A stretch of 42,080 nt of DNA from Alkalimonas collagenimarina (GCF_030717845.1 NZ_JAUZVZ010000030.1:1-42080), one strand, 5' to 3'. Shown: positions 28,726 to 40,254, numbered from the stretch's first letter. The notes: a model not told the origin generated them from the sequence alone. A program made the numbers and translations.

Positions 28726-31700
28726 ATGGACAGCCTGGACCCAAAAAGAGGCATTATTGCCTGGTTTGCCAACAACCCGGTTGCTGCCAATTTAATGATG
28801 GTATTCATTCTGGTGATGGGGTTGGTGACTTACAATGGCATGCAGCGCCAGATGTTCCCTCAGCTGGAAATCAACTACATCCATATCAATAGTACCTTCC
28901 GTGGTGCCGCACCACAGGAGATTGAAGAAGGTATTTTAATTAAAATTGAAGAAGCGCTGCAGGATGTTGAAGGCATTAAGCGCATTCGTAGTTTTGCCTG
29001 GCGCGGTGCGGGCCGGATCAGTGTTGAGCTGGAAGTTGGCCAAGACATTAGCAGCCGACTGGATCAGATCAAACTTCGCGTCGACTCTATTGGTACTTTC
29101 CCCGCAGGTATGGAGCCACTGACCATTTATCAGGTGGAGTGGCGTCAGCAAGCGGTTGAACTGGTATTGACCGGAAGTGAAGACCCGTTGCAACTAAAAG
29201 CCATGGGCCGCGAGATAGAAAATGAACTGCTGATGCTGGAACAAATCAGTTTCGTTAATTTTAATTCGATGCCAGGCTGGGAAATTGCGGTTGAGATTGA
29301 TCCAACGGTCTTGCAGCGTTATGACATCAGCTTGTCAGATGTGAGCCGGGCGATCCGTAGTTACTCCGACAATATTTCTGCCGGTATGATCCGAAGCGAA
29401 GCGGGTATGATCGCCATCCGCTCCGAACAACGTGTGTATCGGGGCCCTGAGCTTGCCATGATCCCGGTGATCGTGGGACCGCAAGGCGAGCGAGTACTAC
29501 TTGGGGATATCGCCACCATTCATGATGGCTTTGAGGAACGCGTTAACTACATGCGGAGTAATGGCCGTAATGCAGCCTTTTTGCAAGTAGAGGCTTCAAG
29601 CACTCAATCTTTGCCGGATGTCGCTCGCAGTGTCCATCAATACATCGACTTTAAAAACAAGCAACTACCAGAAGGCTATCAGTTAGAAGTTTTGGTAGAT
29701 ATGACCTACTACCTGAATGGCCGCCTTAATATGATGTGGAGCAATTTATTGCAAGGTTCGGTGTTGGTCTTTTTGATGTTGATGCTGTTCCTGCGCTTTA
29801 AAGTGGCATTTTGGGTTATGCTTGGCTTGCCGATTGCCTTTTTAGGCGCTATTTGGTTGATGCCGTTTGCTGGCGTCAGCATTAATATTGTCACCTTGTT
29901 TGCATTTATCATGGTGCTGGGGATCGTGGTGGATGATGCCATTGTCATTGGCGAAAGTGCCTACCATGAAACGGAGCAAAAAGGTCACTCGGTTGAGCAT
30001 ATTATCCGGGGTGCCAAACGTGTGGCCGTGCCTGCGACCTTTGGTGTATTGACGACCATTGCAGTGTTTGCGCCCTTTATGTTTGCGCAGGGCATGGAGT
30101 CGAATGAGTTTCGCAATATATCCATTGTGGTAGTGTTGTGTTTGATTTTTAGCTTGATTGAATCCAAGTTGATCCTACCTGCTCACTTGGCGCATAGCAA
30201 AATTAAGCCCTTAAAAGAAGGGCATTGGCGTAGTCGGTTTAACCAGCGCTTTCAGCACTTGATCGAACATCGTTATCAACCCTTTCTGAAGCGTTGCATG
30301 GAGCATCGCTATGCAACATTGGCAGCGTTCTTTTCATTGCTGCTAGTCACCATTGCCTTGATAGCATCCAATCATGTTCGGGTGGTCTTTATGCCGCCGG
30401 TGCCACATGACTTCCCATCGATCCGCTTTGAAATGCATCAGAATGCCTCCGAGCAACAAACGCTGTCCAGCTTGCTTGCGATTGAGCAGATGATTTATCA
30501 GCAAGAAGTATTGATAAAAGAAGAAACCGGCAAGTCGATGCTAAGGGATGTGTTTGCCTTTTTGAATAGCCAGACCAGTGGTCAGGTGGTGGTGCCTTTA
30601 GTAGATGAAGATGATCGCCCCTTTAATGCGTTTGAACTGTCACGCCGTTGGCGAGAGGCCATGCCGGAGTTACCTGGTGTCCGGCAAATTCAGGTGCAGG
30701 ATGATGTGACTGGTATGGGAGATCAAGGTAACCTGGGATATCGCCTGTTTGGTCGTGATATCGATCAGTTAAATCAAGCAGGCTTGGCGTTGATTGATGA
30801 GCTTGGGAAAATCCCTGGTGTCTACGATATCAGTTCGACCATCGATTCTGCTGGCAAAGAACTGAATCTGGAATTAAAACCGGTAGCTTATCAGTTGGGT
30901 CTGACCCCGACCGATATTGCCAGCCAGGTTGGCGCTGGTTTTTATGGCGTAGAGGCACAACGCATGATCCGTGATGGTGATGAGGTACGGGTGATGGTGC
31001 GCTATCCGCGACTGAATCGTGAGCAAATTGCGGCGCTCGATTACAGCAAAATTCGCCTACCCGATGGTGAGTTTGTCATGCTGGGCGATGTAGCTGAATT
31101 GGTTGAAACTGCCGGTATTTCACGCATTAATCGCGAAAATGGCTTTCGTACGGTGCGTATTACTGCCAATGTCGACCAGTCTCAGGTCACTACCAGTGAG
31201 GTGGTCACCATGGTTCGTAATGATGTAATGCCAGATGTGCTCGAACAGTTCCCGGGAGTTCGCTCTGAACTTGGGGGCCAAATTGAAGAGCAGCAAAAGC
31301 AGCGTGATCAAATGTTTCTCTACATGATTGCCGGCATGCTGATGGTTTATATCCTGTTGGCTATCCCATTAAAAAGCTATACACAACCATTGATTGTGAT
31401 GTCGGTGATCCCCTTTGGCATGATTGGCGCTGTGTTTGCTCATTTCATTCTGGGTTACAACTTGTCGCTGTTCTCTTTCTTCGGCATGATTGCGGCGGCC
31501 GGGGTGGTGATCAACGACAGTCTGGTGCTAACCGATTACGTCAATCAGGCGCGCAAGCAGGGACTGTCGCTAAAAGAGTCGGTGGTCACTGCGGGTAAAA
31601 TGCGGTTTCGGGCGATTTTACTCACCTCTCTGACCACCTTTTTTGGCTTAGTACCGATCATGTTTGAAACCAGCTTGCAGGCGCAGTTTGTCATTCCAAT

Positions 31701-31857
31701 GGCGATATCACTGAGCTTTGCCGTGCTATTTGCGACTTTGATCACCTTGATTCTGGTGCCTTGCCTCTATGTGATTCTGGATGACGCCAAGCGCCCGGTC
31801 AAAGCTCTGATTGCCCGGATCAAAGGGACACCACCGGTAGCTGAAGAAGCGCATTAA
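28726..31857 (+). CDS. RND-family inner-membrane efflux transporter (AcrB/HAE1-like)
   Basis: The 1043-residue pump has twelve predicted membrane helices and two large periplasmic loops, as in AcrB-type transporters. It starts IIAWFANNPVAANLMM; the proton-relay acidic pair lies in LGIVVDDAIVIGE (about residues 400-412), and the second half repeats the fold with GVVINDSLVLTDYVN. This subgroup is usually annotated as an efflux RND transporter permease and its substrate cannot be read from sequence. Cotranscribed with the adaptor gene 3 bp upstream. A perfect 15-bp hairpin follows the stop. Confidence 0.94.
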   Translation: MDSLDPKRGIIAWFANNPVAANLMMVFILVMGLVTYNGMQRQMFPQLEINYIHINSTFRGAAPQEIEEGILIKIEEALQDVEGIKRIRSFAWRGAGRISVELEVGQDISSRLDQIKLRVDSIGTFPAGMEPLTIYQVEWRQQAVELVLTGSEDPLQLKAMGREIENELLMLEQISFVNFNSMPGWEIAVEIDPTVLQRYDISLSDVSRAIRSYSDNISAGMIRSEAGMIAIRSEQRVYRGPELAMIPVIVGPQGERVLLGDIATIHDGFEERVNYMRSNGRNAAFLQVEASSTQSLPDVARSVHQYIDFKNKQLPEGYQLEVLVDMTYYLNGRLNMMWSNLLQGSVLVFLMLMLFLRFKVAFWVMLGLPIAFLGAIWLMPFAGVSINIVTLFAFIMVLGIVVDDAIVIGESAYHETEQKGHSVEHIIRGAKRVAVPATFGVLTTIAVFAPFMFAQGMESNEFRNISIVVVLCLIFSLIESKLILPAHLAHSKIKPLKEGHWRSRFNQRFQHLIEHRYQPFLKRCMEHRYATLAAFFSLLLVTIALIASNHVRVVFMPPVPHDFPSIRFEMHQNASEQQTLSSLLAIEQMIYQQEVLIKEETGKSMLRDVFAFLNSQTSGQVVVPLVDEDDRPFNAFELSRRWREAMPELPGVRQIQVQDDVTGMGDQGNLGYRLFGRDIDQLNQAGLALIDELGKIPGVYDISSTIDSAGKELNLELKPVAYQLGLTPTDIASQVGAGFYGVEAQRMIRDGDEVRVMVRYPRLNREQIAALDYSKIRLPDGEFVMLGDVAELVETAGISRINRENGFRTVRITANVDQSQVTTSEVVTMVRNDVMPDVLEQFPGVRSELGGQIEEQQKQRDQMFLYMIAGMLMVYILLAIPLKSYTQPLIVMSVIPFGMIGAVFAHFILGYNLSLFSFFGMIAAAGVVINDSLVLTDYVNQARKQGLSLKESVVTAGKMRFRAILLTSLTTFFGLVPIMFETSLQAQFVIPMAISLSFAVLFATLITLILVPCLYVILDDAKRPVKALIARIKGTPPVAEEAH

Positions 31858-31867
31858 CTGGCCTCCG

Positions 31868-31901
31868 TTCAAACAAAGCAGCCATAGCTGCTTTGTTTGA
31901 A
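31868..31901. terminator. Long hairpin after the RND operon
   Basis: A perfect 15-bp stem TTCAAACAAAGCAGC/GCTGCTTTGTTTGAA with a CATA loop lies 10 bp after the pump gene. There is no following T run, but the stem itself ends TTTGTTT, so it may terminate weakly in both directions. Confidence 0.6.
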
Positions 31902-32016
31902 GCGTTCGCAGCTGTTGGATGCGATGACAGTAACCTGAGACAGGATGGATGCAGCTTGTCTCGCTGCATGGGACTGTCTATGCTGGGTTTATTCATTTCT
32001 GTGTTTGGTAATTATC

Positions 32017-33309
32017 ATGCGTACACTCTTTGTTTTGTTGCTTGGCTCACTGGCCTATGGCGCACTGGCCGCTAGTGCTGTGGCCGAGCAACGTCCTATC
32101 GCTTTTGTCGGCGCCACCCTCATTCCCATTGAAGGGGAGCCTGTTGAACAGGGCACTTTGTTGGTTGCCGGGGGTAAAATTTTGGCACTGGGTCGTGATG
32201 TTGCTATCCCGGCAAACGCAGACGTTCGTCAGGTCGATGGCAAGGTGATCATGCCCGGCTTGGTGGATACCCACTCTCATATTGGCCAGGTAGCCGGAGC
32301 TGATCGCAGCGCACCCATCCAGGCCGATGTCCGCGCACTGGACTCCATCAACGTGCGACATGCGGGAATCATTAAAGCCAGAGCTGGAGGGATCACCACG
32401 GTCAATGTGATGCCAGGATCGGGCCATTTACTCAGTGGCCAAACTCTGTACATGAAGTTGCGCGAAGGCAATAGCGTGGAAGATTTAGCCATCCGAAATG
32501 CGGCTGGTGGCATGATGGGCGGTATTAAAATGGCCAATGGTACCAACCCACTTCGGGCATCACCCTTTCCCGGTACCAGAGGCAAAGCAGCGGCACTGAT
32601 GCGTACTCAGTTGATTGCTGCCCAAGAGTACTGCAAAAAACTGGCAAGTGATGATAAACCAAGCCGCAATCTTGGTAACGAAGCCTTGTGTGAAGCGTTA
32701 GCGGGTGAGCGTTTGGTGCATCACCATACCCATCGGCATGATGATGTATTAACGGTATTGCGTATCGCCGAAGAGTTTGGCTTGCGCGTGGTGCTGCACC
32801 ATGTCAGTGAAGCAGGATTGGTTGCCGATGAAATTGCAGCAGCCGGTGTACCTGCATCGATTATCCATATTGATAGTCCTGGCGGTAAACTAGAGGTCAT
32901 GAATCTGGAGCCGGACAATGGCCGTTTACTGGCAGAGGCTGGCGTGTTGCTTGCTTATCATACCGATGACCCTATTACCGACTCCCGATTGTTCCTCCGT
33001 TCTGCTGGTATGGGCATGCGCTTTGGGCTGGACCGTGACACCGCTTTAGCCTCGTTGACCATCAATGGCGCTAAAATGCTTGATTTGGACGAACGCGTGG
33101 GTTCGCTGGTAGCCGGCAAGGATGCGGACTTTGTCATTCTGGATGGCGACCCGTTAAGTGTTTATACCCGGGTGCTGGAAACCTGGATTGATGGCACGCA
33201 GGTTTTTAATTTGGATGATCCTGAGCATGCCATTTATGCAACGGGTGGTTATGGGGCAGGCCGTGATGCCATTGCCTCCGATATTATTATGATGGAGGCT
33301 GGCTTATGA
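32017..33309 (+). CDS. Exported amidohydrolase-family metal enzyme
   Basis: From the ATG at 32017 the protein is 430 residues with a Sec signal peptide (cut near ASAVA). It belongs to the amidohydrolase superfamily. The metal-binding HxH is in GLVDTHSHIGQVAG, further candidate ligands lie in LVHHHTHRHDD and VVLHHVSEA, and the late Asp in AYHTDDPITDSR. The C-terminal KDADFVILDGDPL closes the composite beta-sandwich domain. Related enzymes hydrolyse cyclic amides or dipeptide-like imides, but the substrate here is unknown. An upstream in-frame ATG (31945) would bury the signal peptide and is rejected. It overlaps the next gene by 4 bp (ATGA). Confidence 0.9.
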   Translation: MRTLFVLLLGSLAYGALAASAVAEQRPIAFVGATLIPIEGEPVEQGTLLVAGGKILALGRDVAIPANADVRQVDGKVIMPGLVDTHSHIGQVAGADRSAPIQADVRALDSINVRHAGIIKARAGGITTVNVMPGSGHLLSGQTLYMKLREGNSVEDLAIRNAAGGMMGGIKMANGTNPLRASPFPGTRGKAAALMRTQLIAAQEYCKKLASDDKPSRNLGNEALCEALAGERLVHHHTHRHDDVLTVLRIAEEFGLRVVLHHVSEAGLVADEIAAAGVPASIIHIDSPGGKLEVMNLEPDNGRLLAEAGVLLAYHTDDPITDSRLFLRSAGMGMRFGLDRDTALASLTINGAKMLDLDERVGSLVAGKDADFVILDGDPLSVYTRVLETWIDGTQVFNLDDPEHAIYATGGYGAGRDAIASDIIMMEAGL

Positions 33310-34526
33310 AACGTCTGACTTTAACCATAAGCTCGCTGACTTTGGCACTGGGGCTATGTTCACCTGCGGTGTTGGCAGAGCGTTTGGCTGTGCTGGCTGA
33401 TAAAGTACATACTCAGGCTGGGCCCGTGATTGAACGTGGCGTCGTGGTGATCCATCAGGGCAAGATAGAGCAGGTTGGCCGCCAGAGTGACATCCGTTTG
33501 CCAGCAGGAACCCGGACCCTTCAGGCCGCAGAAGTAACACCTGGCTTGATCGATGCGCGTACCGTCGTCGGCTTGGCGGGCTACTTAAACCAGCCGCATG
33601 ATCAGGATCAGTTAGAAACATCGACCGCAATGCAGCCACAGCTCAGAGCATTCGATGCCTACAACTCCCGTGAACGCTTAGTTGATTGGCTGCGAAGTCT
33701 TGGCGTGACTACCTTACATACCGGACACGGCCCCGGTGCATTAATTTCTGGTCAAACCATGTTGATTAAAACACAAGGCAATAACGTCGATGCAGGCATG
33801 TTAAAGCCATTGTCGATGATTGTGGCTCAGCTTGGTCCGGGTGCTTTCGGTGCTGAAAATAGAAGCCCGGGTACCCGGGCTAAACAAATGGCGATGTTAC
33901 GCCAACAATTGATGAAAGCCAGCGAGTATCGTGATAAACAGGGGGATGGTGACAAGGCACCAGCGCGTGATTTGGAACTGGAAGCCTTGGCAGAAGTGCT
34001 GGCTGGGCGAACGCCTCTGTTGATTACGGCCTATCGGGAACAAGACATTCATTCGGCACTTCGATTGGCTGAAGAGTTTTCCATTCCTGTGGTATTGGAT
34101 GGTGCCGCTGAAGCTTATTTGGCAATTGATGCCATCAAAGCGGCCGGAGTGCCGGTTATTTTGCACCCGACCATGGCACGGCAATTTGGTGAATTGGAAA
34201 ATGCCAGCTTTACTTCAGCGCAGCAACTGCATGCAGCTGGTATCCCGTTTGCACTGCAAAGTGGTTATGAGCGCTATGTGCCAAAAACCAGAGTGGTGCT
34301 ATGGGAGGCGGCGATGGCTGCCGCCTATGGTTTACCACCTGAAGTGGCGCTTGGCAGTATCACCATTGAGGCGGCCAAAATTCTGGGTTTGGATGACCGC
34401 ATTGGCTCGCTGGAACCCGGCAAAGACGCCGATCTGGTGTTGTACAATGGCGACCCGTTTGAATACAGCTCCAGAGTCACCACGGTCATCATCAATGGCG
34501 AAGTGGTCAGTGACACGGCGCACTGA
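33306..34526 (+). CDS. Exported amidohydrolase-like protein lacking metal ligands
   Basis: The 406-residue protein has a signal peptide (cut after VLA near residue 25) and the same fold order as its upstream neighbour, with VTPGLIDARTVVGLAG at the start of the barrel and EPGKDADLVLYNGDPF at the end. Where active homologues carry THSH it has DARTVV, and the later His and Asp ligand positions read VVLDGAAEA and LQSGYERYV. It is therefore probably not a metal-dependent hydrolase itself. Its overlap with the intact amidohydrolase (ATGA) suggests the two proteins form a complex in the periplasm (inference). Confidence 0.85.
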   Translation: MKRLTLTISSLTLALGLCSPAVLAERLAVLADKVHTQAGPVIERGVVVIHQGKIEQVGRQSDIRLPAGTRTLQAAEVTPGLIDARTVVGLAGYLNQPHDQDQLETSTAMQPQLRAFDAYNSRERLVDWLRSLGVTTLHTGHGPGALISGQTMLIKTQGNNVDAGMLKPLSMIVAQLGPGAFGAENRSPGTRAKQMAMLRQQLMKASEYRDKQGDGDKAPARDLELEALAEVLAGRTPLLITAYREQDIHSALRLAEEFSIPVVLDGAAEAYLAIDAIKAAGVPVILHPTMARQFGELENASFTSAQQLHAAGIPFALQSGYERYVPKTRVVLWEAAMAAAYGLPPEVALGSITIEAAKILGLDDRIGSLEPGKDADLVLYNGDPFEYSSRVTTVIINGEVVSDTAH

Positions 34527-34547
34527 GTTTATTTTGTTTTAAAAGGT

Positions 34548-34575
34548 GGGCTTTAGCTTTAAAAAGCTAAGGCCC
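34548..34575. terminator. Bidirectional hairpin between amidohydrolase and xseA genes
   Basis: GGGCTTTAGCTT and AAGCTAAGGCCC form a near-perfect stem between two convergent genes. The right arm includes the xseA stop codon. A T-rich stretch lies on the plus strand before it, giving an A-rich run; termination strength is uncertain. Confidence 0.6.
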
Positions 34576-35907
34576 TGGCTTAATTGCAGTGATGGTTGAT
34601 TGAAACTCACCCTTGGCCAGCCGCGACGTGACGGTCTGGCCGACCCGCACTTGCCCGGCAGAATTAATGACCTTCCCTTGTTCATCAAAACTAATGCTGT
34701 AACCTCGCGCCAGAGTGGCGAGTGGACTGACCGTATCCAGCCTGGCCATCAATAGCTGCCATCGTTGTTGCTGCTGTTGCCAACGCTGCTGCATGGCACG
34801 GCTTAGTTGCCGCTGCACTTGCTGCAGAGTGCGCTGTTGCTGTTGCAGAGTTTTTAATGGCGACAATTGTGCCAGCTGTCGCTCGACGCTGATATGCTGA
34901 AGTTTGGCTTGTTGCAAGCGCTGGTGCATCCGTCGTTGCAATTGCCCGCTTAGGTCATCCAGCCGTTGTTGCTGTTGCAACAATTGCCGCGCTGGGTGAC
35001 GGGCCAGCAACCGTTGTTGCAAATTGTGTAACTGCGGCCTTAGACGACTAAGCTGTTGCTGCTGTGTTTGTTGCAAAGCGCGACGCAACCGCTGCACTCG
35101 TTCCATCACATGCAACTGATCGCTTGATACCAGCTCTGCCGCGGCAGAAGGCGTGGCAGCACGGATATCAGCAACAAAGTCGCTGATGGTGACATCAATC
35201 TCATGACCGACTGCACTGACGATCGGTACCGGGCTTTGCGCCATCAACCGGGCCAGTGCTTCATCGTTAAAGCACCAGAGGTCCTCCAAAGAACCGCCGC
35301 CCCGGCCAATAATCAGCACATCCACCTCCTGCCGACGATACGCGGTGTGCAGTGCTTGAATCAATTGCTGAGCCGCCGTCGCACCCTGTACCTGGCTGGG
35401 GTAAATTACCACTTCAATTCCCGGAGCACGCCGTTGTAATACCGTAATAATATCGCGGATGGCCGCGCCGGTTGGCGAGGTGATCACGCCAACACGTTGG
35501 ATCATGGCGGGCAGGGGACGTTTACGCTCGCTGGCAAATAAGCCTTCAGCCTGTAATTTGGTTTTTAGTTGTTCAAATTGCTGTTGCAGCAAACCACTAC
35601 CGGCATCGTCCAGCATCTCGGCAATCAATTGGTACTCACCACGGGGCTCATACACACTGATGCGGGCTTTAATCAACACCTGTTGGCCATTGCGTGGTTT
35701 CATGGTGGCACTGCGGTTGTTCTGGCGAAACATCGCCACTTTGACCTGAGCCGCACTGTCTTTCAGTGAAAAATACCAATGGCCGGAAGCCGCAGCGACA
35801 AAATTAGACACTTCGCCTTGCAGCCAAATGCGCTCAAACTGCAATTCCAGCGTCATTCTTACTTCACTGTTCAGTCGGGATACGGTGTATATATCTTTGT
35901 TTTGCAT
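34567..35907 (-). CDS. xseA: Exodeoxyribonuclease VII large subunit
   Basis: XseA is the catalytic subunit of ExoVII, which degrades single-stranded DNA from both ends. The 446-residue protein starts with an OB fold (about residues 1-100: IWLQGEVSNFVAAASGHWYF), then the catalytic domain with GVITSPTGAAIRDI and IGRGGGSLEDLWCFNDE, and a long helical region (about 265-410) extraordinarily rich in Gln, Arg and Leu. The C-terminal LARGYSISFDEQGKVI is conserved. It is divergent from guaB (151-bp gap), the usual arrangement. The xseB small-subunit gene is not here. Confidence 0.96.
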   Translation of the reverse strand: MQNKDIYTVSRLNSEVRMTLELQFERIWLQGEVSNFVAAASGHWYFSLKDSAAQVKVAMFRQNNRSATMKPRNGQQVLIKARISVYEPRGEYQLIAEMLDDAGSGLLQQQFEQLKTKLQAEGLFASERKRPLPAMIQRVGVITSPTGAAIRDIITVLQRRAPGIEVVIYPSQVQGATAAQQLIQALHTAYRRQEVDVLIIGRGGGSLEDLWCFNDEALARLMAQSPVPIVSAVGHEIDVTISDFVADIRAATPSAAAELVSSDQLHVMERVQRLRRALQQTQQQQLSRLRPQLHNLQQRLLARHPARQLLQQQQRLDDLSGQLQRRMHQRLQQAKLQHISVERQLAQLSPLKTLQQQQRTLQQVQRQLSRAMQQRWQQQQQRWQLLMARLDTVSPLATLARGYSISFDEQGKVINSAGQVRVGQTVTSRLAKGEFQSTITAIKPGP

Positions 35908-35981
35908 CGGGGTTGCTCGGCCTGGTTGCTCAGTTCAACAGTCTGAAACGCCATACTCTAGCACAAAAGCGAAAAAATCGT

Positions 35982-37528
<1,547 letters not shown>

Positions 37529-37542
37529 TTGGGCACTTGATA

Positions 37543-37570
37543 CCATGGGCAGGCCTGTGCCGGCCCATGG
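37543..37570. terminator. Hairpin in the guaB-guaA gap
   Basis: CCATGGGC and GCCCATGG form an 8-bp outer stem, with an inner GGC/GCC and a CTGT loop. There is no T run, so it may tune guaA relative to guaB or protect the guaB message rather than stop transcription. Confidence 0.55.
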
Positions 37571-37584
37571 GTTGATAAGACACC

Positions 37585-37651
37585 AGTTTAAAACGATACC
37601 TAGTTTGATCAGATCATCCGTTTGATACGATCACCAGTTTAATAAGGTCAT
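37585..37651 (+). repeat. Four degenerate ~17-nt repeats ahead of guaA
   Basis: AGTTTAAAACGATAC (37585), AGTTTGATCAGATCATC (37602), GTTTGATACGATCACC (37620) and AGTTTAATAAGGTCA (37636) follow each other at about 17-bp spacing. The last reaches the guaA ribosome site. They could be regulator-binding sites or a decayed tandem repeat. Confidence 0.5.
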
Positions 37652-37652
37652 T

Positions 37653-39230
37653 ATGAGCAAAAATATTCACCTGCACCGGATCCTGATCCTCGATTTTGGT
37701 TCGCAATACACCCAGTTGATCGCCCGTCGCATCCGTGAAATCGGCGTCTACTGCGAGCTATGGGCTTGGGACGTGACTGAAGAGCAAATTCGTGAATTCA
37801 ATCCAACCGGTATTATCTTATCGGGCGGTCCGGAAAGTGTGGCTGCAGTGAACTCCCCCCGGGCTCCTGAATACGTTTTTCAGGCCGGTGTACCGGTACT
37901 GGGCATTTGTTATGGCATGCAAACCATGGCCGAGCAACTGGGTGGTAAAGTATCCTGCTCAGATATGCGTGAGTTTGGCTATGCTCAGGTCGAGGTGATC
38001 GCCAAAAACCGTTTGTTCGCCAATATCGAAGATCATATCAGTGCCAGCAATACAGCACTGGTTGATGTCTGGATGAGCCATGGTGATAAAGTGATTGAAA
38101 TCCCCGAAGGTTTTGAAACCATCGCTCGTACCGATACCTGCCCATACGCTGGTATGGTTGATGAAGCGCGCCAGTTCTATGGCGTGCAGTTCCACCCGGA
38201 AGTCACGCACACCCGTCAGGGCTTGCGTATGCTGGAGCATTTCGTAGTCGATATTTGCTGCTGCGACAAGCTATGGACCGCCGCGTCCATCATCGAAGAT
38301 GCCATTATCCGTATTCGCGAGCAAGTGGGTAAAGATCAGGTGATCTTAGGCTTATCCGGTGGTGTCGATAGCTCAGTTACAGCGATGTTGTTGCACCAGG
38401 CTATTGGCGATCAACTGACTTGTGTATTTGTTGATAACGGCTTATTGCGGTTAAACGAAGCCAAGCAAGTGATGGAGATGTTTGGCAATCATTTTGGCCT
38501 GAACATCATTCATGTCGATGCGGAAGATCGCTTCCTTGATGCGTTAGCTGGCCAGCAGGATCCAGAGCAAAAACGCAAAACCATCGGTGGTGTGTTCGTT
38601 GATGTGTTCGATGAAGAAGCACAGAAACTTGAAAACGCCCGCTGGTTAGCACAAGGCACGATTTACCCGGATGTGATTGAATCGGCAGGCTCCGTCACGG
38701 GTAAAGCCCATGTGATTAAATCGCACCACAATGTTGGTGGCTTGCCAGCCCATATGAAAATGGGTCTGGTCGAGCCATTACGCGAGTTGTTTAAAGACGA
38801 AGTGCGTAAAATCGGCCTGGAGCTGGGCTTACCGTACGACATGCTGTACCGCCACCCATTCCCGGGGCCAGGCTTAGGTGTTCGGGTGCTGGGCGAAATC
38901 AAAAAAGAATACTGCGAACTGCTGCGCCGCGCCGATGCTATCTTTATTGAAGAACTGCATAAAGCCGACTTGTACCACAAAGTCAGTCAGGCCTTTGCTG
39001 TGTTCCTGCCGGTCCGCTCTGTTGGTGTGATGGGCGATGCCCGTAAGTACGACTGGGTGATTGCTCTGCGTGCTGTTGAAACCATCGATTTTATGACTGC
39101 ACACTGGGCGCATCTACCGTACGATATGCTTGGCAAGGTATCGAATCGTATCATCAATGAAGTCGACGGAATTTCCCGCGTGGTGTACGACATCAGCGGC
39201 AAACCACCAGCGACCATTGAGTGGGAATAA
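37653..39230 (+). CDS. guaA: GMP synthase (glutamine-hydrolysing)
   Basis: GuaA aminates XMP to GMP using glutamine and ATP. The 525-residue protein has an N-terminal class I glutaminase ([11 protein letters not shown] with the nucleophile Cys, and the His/Glu pair in [10 protein letters not shown]) and an ATP-pyrophosphatase domain with [14 protein letters not shown]. The dimerisation domain ends with the conserved PPATIEWE. Length is as in E. coli. Its 3' end is a known insertion hot spot for genomic islands, which fits the integron found right after it. Confidence 0.98.
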   Translation: MSKNIHLHRILILDFGSQYTQLIARRIREIGVYCELWAWDVTEEQIREFNPTGIILSGGPESVAAVNSPRAPEYVFQAGVPVLGICYGMQTMAEQLGGKVSCSDMREFGYAQVEVIAKNRLFANIEDHISASNTALVDVWMSHGDKVIEIPEGFETIARTDTCPYAGMVDEARQFYGVQFHPEVTHTRQGLRMLEHFVVDICCCDKLWTAASIIEDAIIRIREQVGKDQVILGLSGGVDSSVTAMLLHQAIGDQLTCVFVDNGLLRLNEAKQVMEMFGNHFGLNIIHVDAEDRFLDALAGQQDPEQKRKTIGGVFVDVFDEEAQKLENARWLAQGTIYPDVIESAGSVTGKAHVIKSHHNVGGLPAHMKMGLVEPLRELFKDEVRKIGLELGLPYDMLYRHPFPGPGLGVRVLGEIKKEYCELLRRADAIFIEELHKADLYHKVSQAFAVFLPVRSVGVMGDARKYDWVIALRAVETIDFMTAHWAHLPYDMLGKVSNRIINEVDGISRVVYDISGKPPATIEWE

Positions 39231-39251
39231 GCCACTAGCTAATACTCATCA

Positions 39252-39280
39252 AACCCCGGTCATAGCACCGGGGTTTTTTT
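39252..39280 (+). terminator. Terminator of guaBA
   Basis: A 9-bp stem AACCCCGGT/ACCGGGGTT with a 6-nt loop is followed by seven T residues in total. It abuts the end of the convergent integrase gene, whose stop codon overlaps the T run. Confidence 0.93.
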
Positions 39281-40235
39281 ATAACCGATCCAACGGACTG
39301 GACGTACCGGCATAATGCTGGCCCAGTACATGGGTGTATATTTGCGTTGTGCTGACGTCATTATGGCCTAACAGCTCTTGTACGGTACGAATATCACAGC
39401 CCTGTTGCAGCAAGTGGGTCGCGAAGCTGTGACGAAAAGTATGACAACCTACTTTTTTACGCAGGCCAGATGCCTGTACTGCAGGTTTCAGTGCTTTACG
39501 GATCATACTGTCATGCAGGTGATGCCGACACAGTTCACCGGTTTCAGGGTGAGGGCAGACTGACGTTGATGGGAATACAAACATCCAGCCGGGTTGACGG
39601 AACGCATTCGGGTACTTTCGGTTAAGAGCATACGGCAGTGATGGGCCTATGCCTTGCTGATTATCTTTTTTCTGCCTACTAAGCGCTTGCTCGATCTGCT
39701 GAGTTAACTGCGGTACCAGCTTAGAGCTAAGTAATGTAAGCCGGTCTTTATTACCCTTACCATCCCTAATGGTTAATGAGAGACGGTTGAAATCAATATC
39801 TTGCACTCGCAACCGCAAACACTCAGAAATTCGTAAACCACTGCCATACAGTATGGAAATAATTAAGCAGGGTAAAGGTGGGAGTTTTTGGATAATGCTT
39901 AGCACTTCTGCTGCGGATAATACCACCGGTAGTTGTCGTTGCCTCACTGCATGAGTAAAGCCTAGATCACCTAGCTCGCGACCAATAATATGGCGATACA
40001 AAAAGACCAGTGCATTTAAAGCCACTTATTGAGTATTGATGGCAACGTGGCGATTGGATGCCAGCCAGCTTAAAAAGCCGCGTACCTCCACCGGCCCCAT
40101 ATCCTCCGGGTGTCTCTTTTTATGAAAACAAATGTAGTAACGTATCCAGTACAGGTAGCTTTTTTCGGTGCGAATGCTATATCCACGCAACCGAATAGCG
40201 GCGCGAACTGTTTCAATAAACGGGCTCTGTGACAT
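39279..40235 (-). pseudogene. intI: Integron integrase IntI, interrupted by an in-frame stop
   Basis: This is a tyrosine recombinase of the integron type. The N-terminal SAM-like domain (ETVRAAIRLRGYSIRTEKSY) and the catalytic domain are both present in one frame, which would give about 318 residues. Catalytic residues are visible: Arg in [11 protein letters not shown], HxxR in [13 protein letters not shown], His in [10 protein letters not shown] and the nucleophile Tyr in TQIYTHV. The IntI-specific insert lies in [20 protein letters not shown] and [14 protein letters not shown] codon (40026-40028, minus strand) sits between NTQ and VALNAL, where a sense codon such as Lys is expected; a GTG directly after it could restart a 248-residue fragment, but no ribosome site is seen. 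It reads away from the cassette, the normal integron layout, and carries an SOS-type LexA box upstream. Confidence 0.92.
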
Positions 40236-40254
40236 GAGACAATTACCATAAAAA

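Noticed and set aside
31945-32016. Upstream extension of the first amidohydrolase
   Set aside because: The extension has no conserved features and would bury the signal peptide that begins at 32017.
33304-33639. Antisense reading frame over the second amidohydrolase, and similar long antisense frames elsewhere
   Set aside because: No ribosome sites or recognisable domains; they are shadows of strongly coding genes on the other strand.
34715-35160. CAG/TTG-rich repetitive stretch resembling a repeat array
   Set aside because: It is the coding sequence of the Gln-rich helical part of xseA; the units are irregular and there are no spacers, so it is not CRISPR.
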